A stretch of 16,594 nucleotides of DNA from an uncultured Bacilli bacterium (lineage in GTDB: Bacteria; Bacillota_I; Bacilli_A; RF39; UBA660): assembly GCA_947627145.1 (NCBI GenBank), contig CANQUW010000013.1, positions 1 through 16,594 on the forward strand, read 5' to 3'. This document shows positions 15,646 to 16,594 of this stretch, in pieces. The notes under the pieces are model-generated. The model was not told the DNA's origin. It saw only the letters and a list, made by a program, of their open reading frames with translations, and made no database searches. Numbering within the stretch: the stretch's first letter is position 1; each line of letters opens with the position of its first letter. The position numbers and the translations under genes are program-made.

Positions 15646-15807
15646 TTATTTTTCTAAAGATTTAATTTCTACTTTACTTTTTCCTTCTATTACTTCATCA
15701 CTCCATTTAAAAGGCTTAGAATTTTTTATTGATTCTGAAAAAGTAATTGTATGTCTACTTTTTTGAAAAAAGTTTTTAGGAAATTTAGACTTATTAGAAC
15801 TTTTCAC
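15646..15807 (-). CDS. 53-residue basic protein, unknown function
   Basis: I do not recognise this small Lys/Ser-rich protein. It has no membrane segment or cysteines. The most ordered-looking part is the C-terminal half, HTITFSESIKNSKPF and KWSDEVIEGKSKVEIK. I start it at GTG 15807 because AGGTGAT (15817-15811) is spaced three bases before it; a longer frame starting near 15858 would add a hydrophobic N-terminus made from the leader and lacks a ribosome binding site. A strong promoter lies upstream. It sits downstream of a PemK/MazF-like gene on the same strand, so an antitoxin or accessory role is conceivable, but antitoxins are usually acidic and no family was matched. Confidence 0.6.
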   Translation of the reverse strand: MKSSNKSKFPKNFFQKSRHTITFSESIKNSKPFKWSDEVIEGKSKVEIKSLEK

Positions 15808-15870
15808 ATAATCACCTCTACTTATATTATATATAATAATCATAATAAAAAGCATCAAAAATTTACTTAT

Positions 15871-15899
15871 AATATAACATTTTACATTTACTCTGTCAA
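15871..15899 (-). promoter_or_regulatory. Strong sigma-A promoter for the 53-aa gene
   Basis: On the minus strand a perfect TTGACA (15899-15894), a 17-base spacer and TATATT (15876-15871) make one of the best promoters in the window. Transcription would start near 15864, giving a leader of about 57 bases. It lies in the gap between the toxin-like gene and the 53-aa gene, so the small gene can be expressed independently. Confidence 0.65.
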
Positions 15900-15921
15900 T
15901 TTTATGGAATCATTAATTGAA

Positions 15922-16335
15922 TTAATCACATAAATTTGTTGAAATGTTTTTTAATTTATCTTTTTTATCTAGAACGAAAATTAATTGTATTAAATCATCA
16001 AGTAACTCATCATCTATATGGGCTATTTTCTTATATTTAATAATATTCTTATTAAAATAATATAATTGATCAGCTTTAATGTAACCTTGCTTAGAATTAA
16101 TCTTTTCCCCAGAAATTAATTTTTCTTCTACAGGTAAATTTTCTAAAAATTTTATCTTTTTACGTTTATGTTTATCATCATGAAAACTACACATCATATT
16201 TGCAACAAAATCATATTTCAATCCCTCTAAAAAATTTTTCTCATCGTTAATAACTACAAATGAATGTTTAGGTATAACATCTCCATTTTCATTTTTAAAT
16301 TTTTTTATTACTATAATATCTCCTAATTTACACAT
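15922..16335 (-). CDS. PemK/MazF-like protein, putative toxin
   Basis: The 137-residue product shows the outline of the PemK/MazF (CcdB-like barrel) fold. There is an opening KLGDIIVIKKF (3-13), then KHSFVVIND (23-31) where MazF has its conserved barrel strand, then GLKYDFVANMM, and a C-terminal half with GYIKADQLYYFNKNIIKYKKI followed by a helix DDELLDDLIQLIFVLD. MazF-type proteins are mRNA-cleaving toxins of type II toxin-antitoxin systems. The catalytic Arg/Thr pair of MazF is not obvious by eye, so a non-nuclease relative is possible. The ATG has only a weak ribosome binding site (GTGGTG). No antitoxin gene precedes it; the small basic gene downstream is the only candidate partner. The gene lies next to a probable insertion-sequence end, typical of mobile accessory genes. 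Confidence 0.6.
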   Translation of the reverse strand: MCKLGDIIVIKKFKNENGDVIPKHSFVVINDEKNFLEGLKYDFVANMMCSFHDDKHKRKKIKFLENLPVEEKLISGEKINSKQGYIKADQLYYFNKNIIKYKKIAHIDDELLDDLIQLIFVLDKKDKLKNISTNLCD

Positions 16336-16360
16336 AACACCACAACCTTTCTGTATTCAA

Positions 16361-16442
16361 ATTATAGTAAGTATTTTTATTATTTCTCACCTCCTATGAA
16401 ATTAAATATTTTTACCCCTCACTTATATTATAGTAAGTATTT
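16361..16442. repeat. Two 16-bp direct repeats upstream of the PemK/MazF-like gene
   Basis: ATTATAGTAAGTATTT occurs at 16361-16376 and again at 16427-16442, 66 bases apart. Read on the minus strand each contains TATAAT, so both may serve as -10 boxes for the gene starting at 16335, but neither has a good -35 box. A 13-base match (TATAGTAAGTATT) is also present at 1582-1594. Between the copies, on the minus strand, lies the perfect Shine-Dalgarno AGGAGGTGA (16395-16387) with no start codon at a usable distance. Confidence 0.55.
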
Positions 16443-16510
16443 GTAATTTACTCGGCATAAATTTTATGGTATAAAATAGAAGATATAACTACATAGGTAA
16501 CGATTTTCTA

Positions 16511-16594
16511 TGTCAATTTTTTTTGAAAATGTCAGTAAAATCATTTTGAGAAAATGTCAGTGTAGTAATTTTAGTAACATCAAAAGAGTACTTT
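16511..16594 (+). mobile_element. Probable left end of an IS21-family insertion sequence (partial)
   Basis: From TGTCAATTTTTTTT (16511) onward the sequence carries GAAAATGTCAGT twice (16525-16536 and 16550-16561) with a 25-base period. IS21-family elements begin with TG and have several internally repeated copies of such AAAATGTCAGT-type motifs near their ends, ahead of istA. No transposase frame is inside the window and the other end is outside, so neither the length nor a target duplication can be shown. The assignment is from memory of the family. Confidence 0.5.

Noticed and set aside
15826..15831. TATAAT on the minus strand close to the 53-aa gene as its promoter
   Set aside because: No -35 box at 16-18 bases; the TTGACA-17-TATATT pair at 15871-15899 is far better.
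15751..15933. Plus-strand frame (60 aa) opposite the 53-aa gene
   Set aside because: No ribosome binding site, and it runs across a strong minus-strand promoter; the minus-strand reading has both promoter and Shine-Dalgarno.
16361..16442. CRISPR array from the repeated 16-mer
   Set aside because: Only two copies, AT-rich promoter-like sequence, no further repeats or cas genes.

Overview
The window looks like the chromosome of an uncultured, spore-forming, low-GC Bacillota (Firmicutes). It is very AT-rich (by eye roughly a quarter G+C). It uses TAA, TAG and TGA as stops and TGG for Trp, so ordinary code 11 rather than a Mollicutes code. Shine-Dalgarno sites are strong (AGGAGG or AGGTGAT), and it carries a germinant-receptor operon and an AddAB recombination nuclease. 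Several proteins are shorter than their usual homologues (AddA, AddB, GerAC, GerAB, the CNNM/CBS protein), which suggests a compact, streamlined lineage. The exact order or family cannot be fixed from this stretch.

Layout. 1-113: tail of an upstream unit with two hairpins, the second a clear terminator. 114-1632: a promoter and a two-gene operon of unrecognised membrane proteins, ending in a terminator that lies inside the convergent gerAB reading frame. 1576-4317 (minus): a three-gene spore germinant receptor operon in the order A-C-B, with overlapping genes, preceded by a sigma-G-like promoter. 4404-5570 (plus): rlmD, divergent from the ger operon, with its own terminator. 5570-6568: a small unusual region holding a basic orphan protein (177 aa) with a structured leader, a locally GC-rich nested hairpin at its 3' end, a 13-codon copy of the gene's start with its own promoter and ribosome binding site, and an imperfect inverted repeat. 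6514-15641: an operon-like run of addB, addA, a CNNM/CBS membrane protein and a calcium-type P-ATPase, closed by a terminator. 15646-16335 (minus): a 53-aa basic protein with a strong promoter and a PemK/MazF-like protein. 16511-16594: repeats resembling the left end of an IS21-family insertion sequence that continues outside the window.

How the genes work together. The ger genes would be made in the forespore and form a nutrient-sensing complex in the spore inner membrane. AddA and AddB form the two-nuclease helicase that processes double-strand breaks for RecA. The CNNM/CBS protein and the P-type ATPase are both divalent-cation proteins and are probably translated from the same message. The most unusual parts are the orphan protein region at 5570-6500, the reduced germinant receptor, the probable ATT start of the P-ATPase, and the toxin-like pair beside the insertion-sequence end. 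I do not see a CRISPR array, rRNA, tRNA or recognisable riboswitch.
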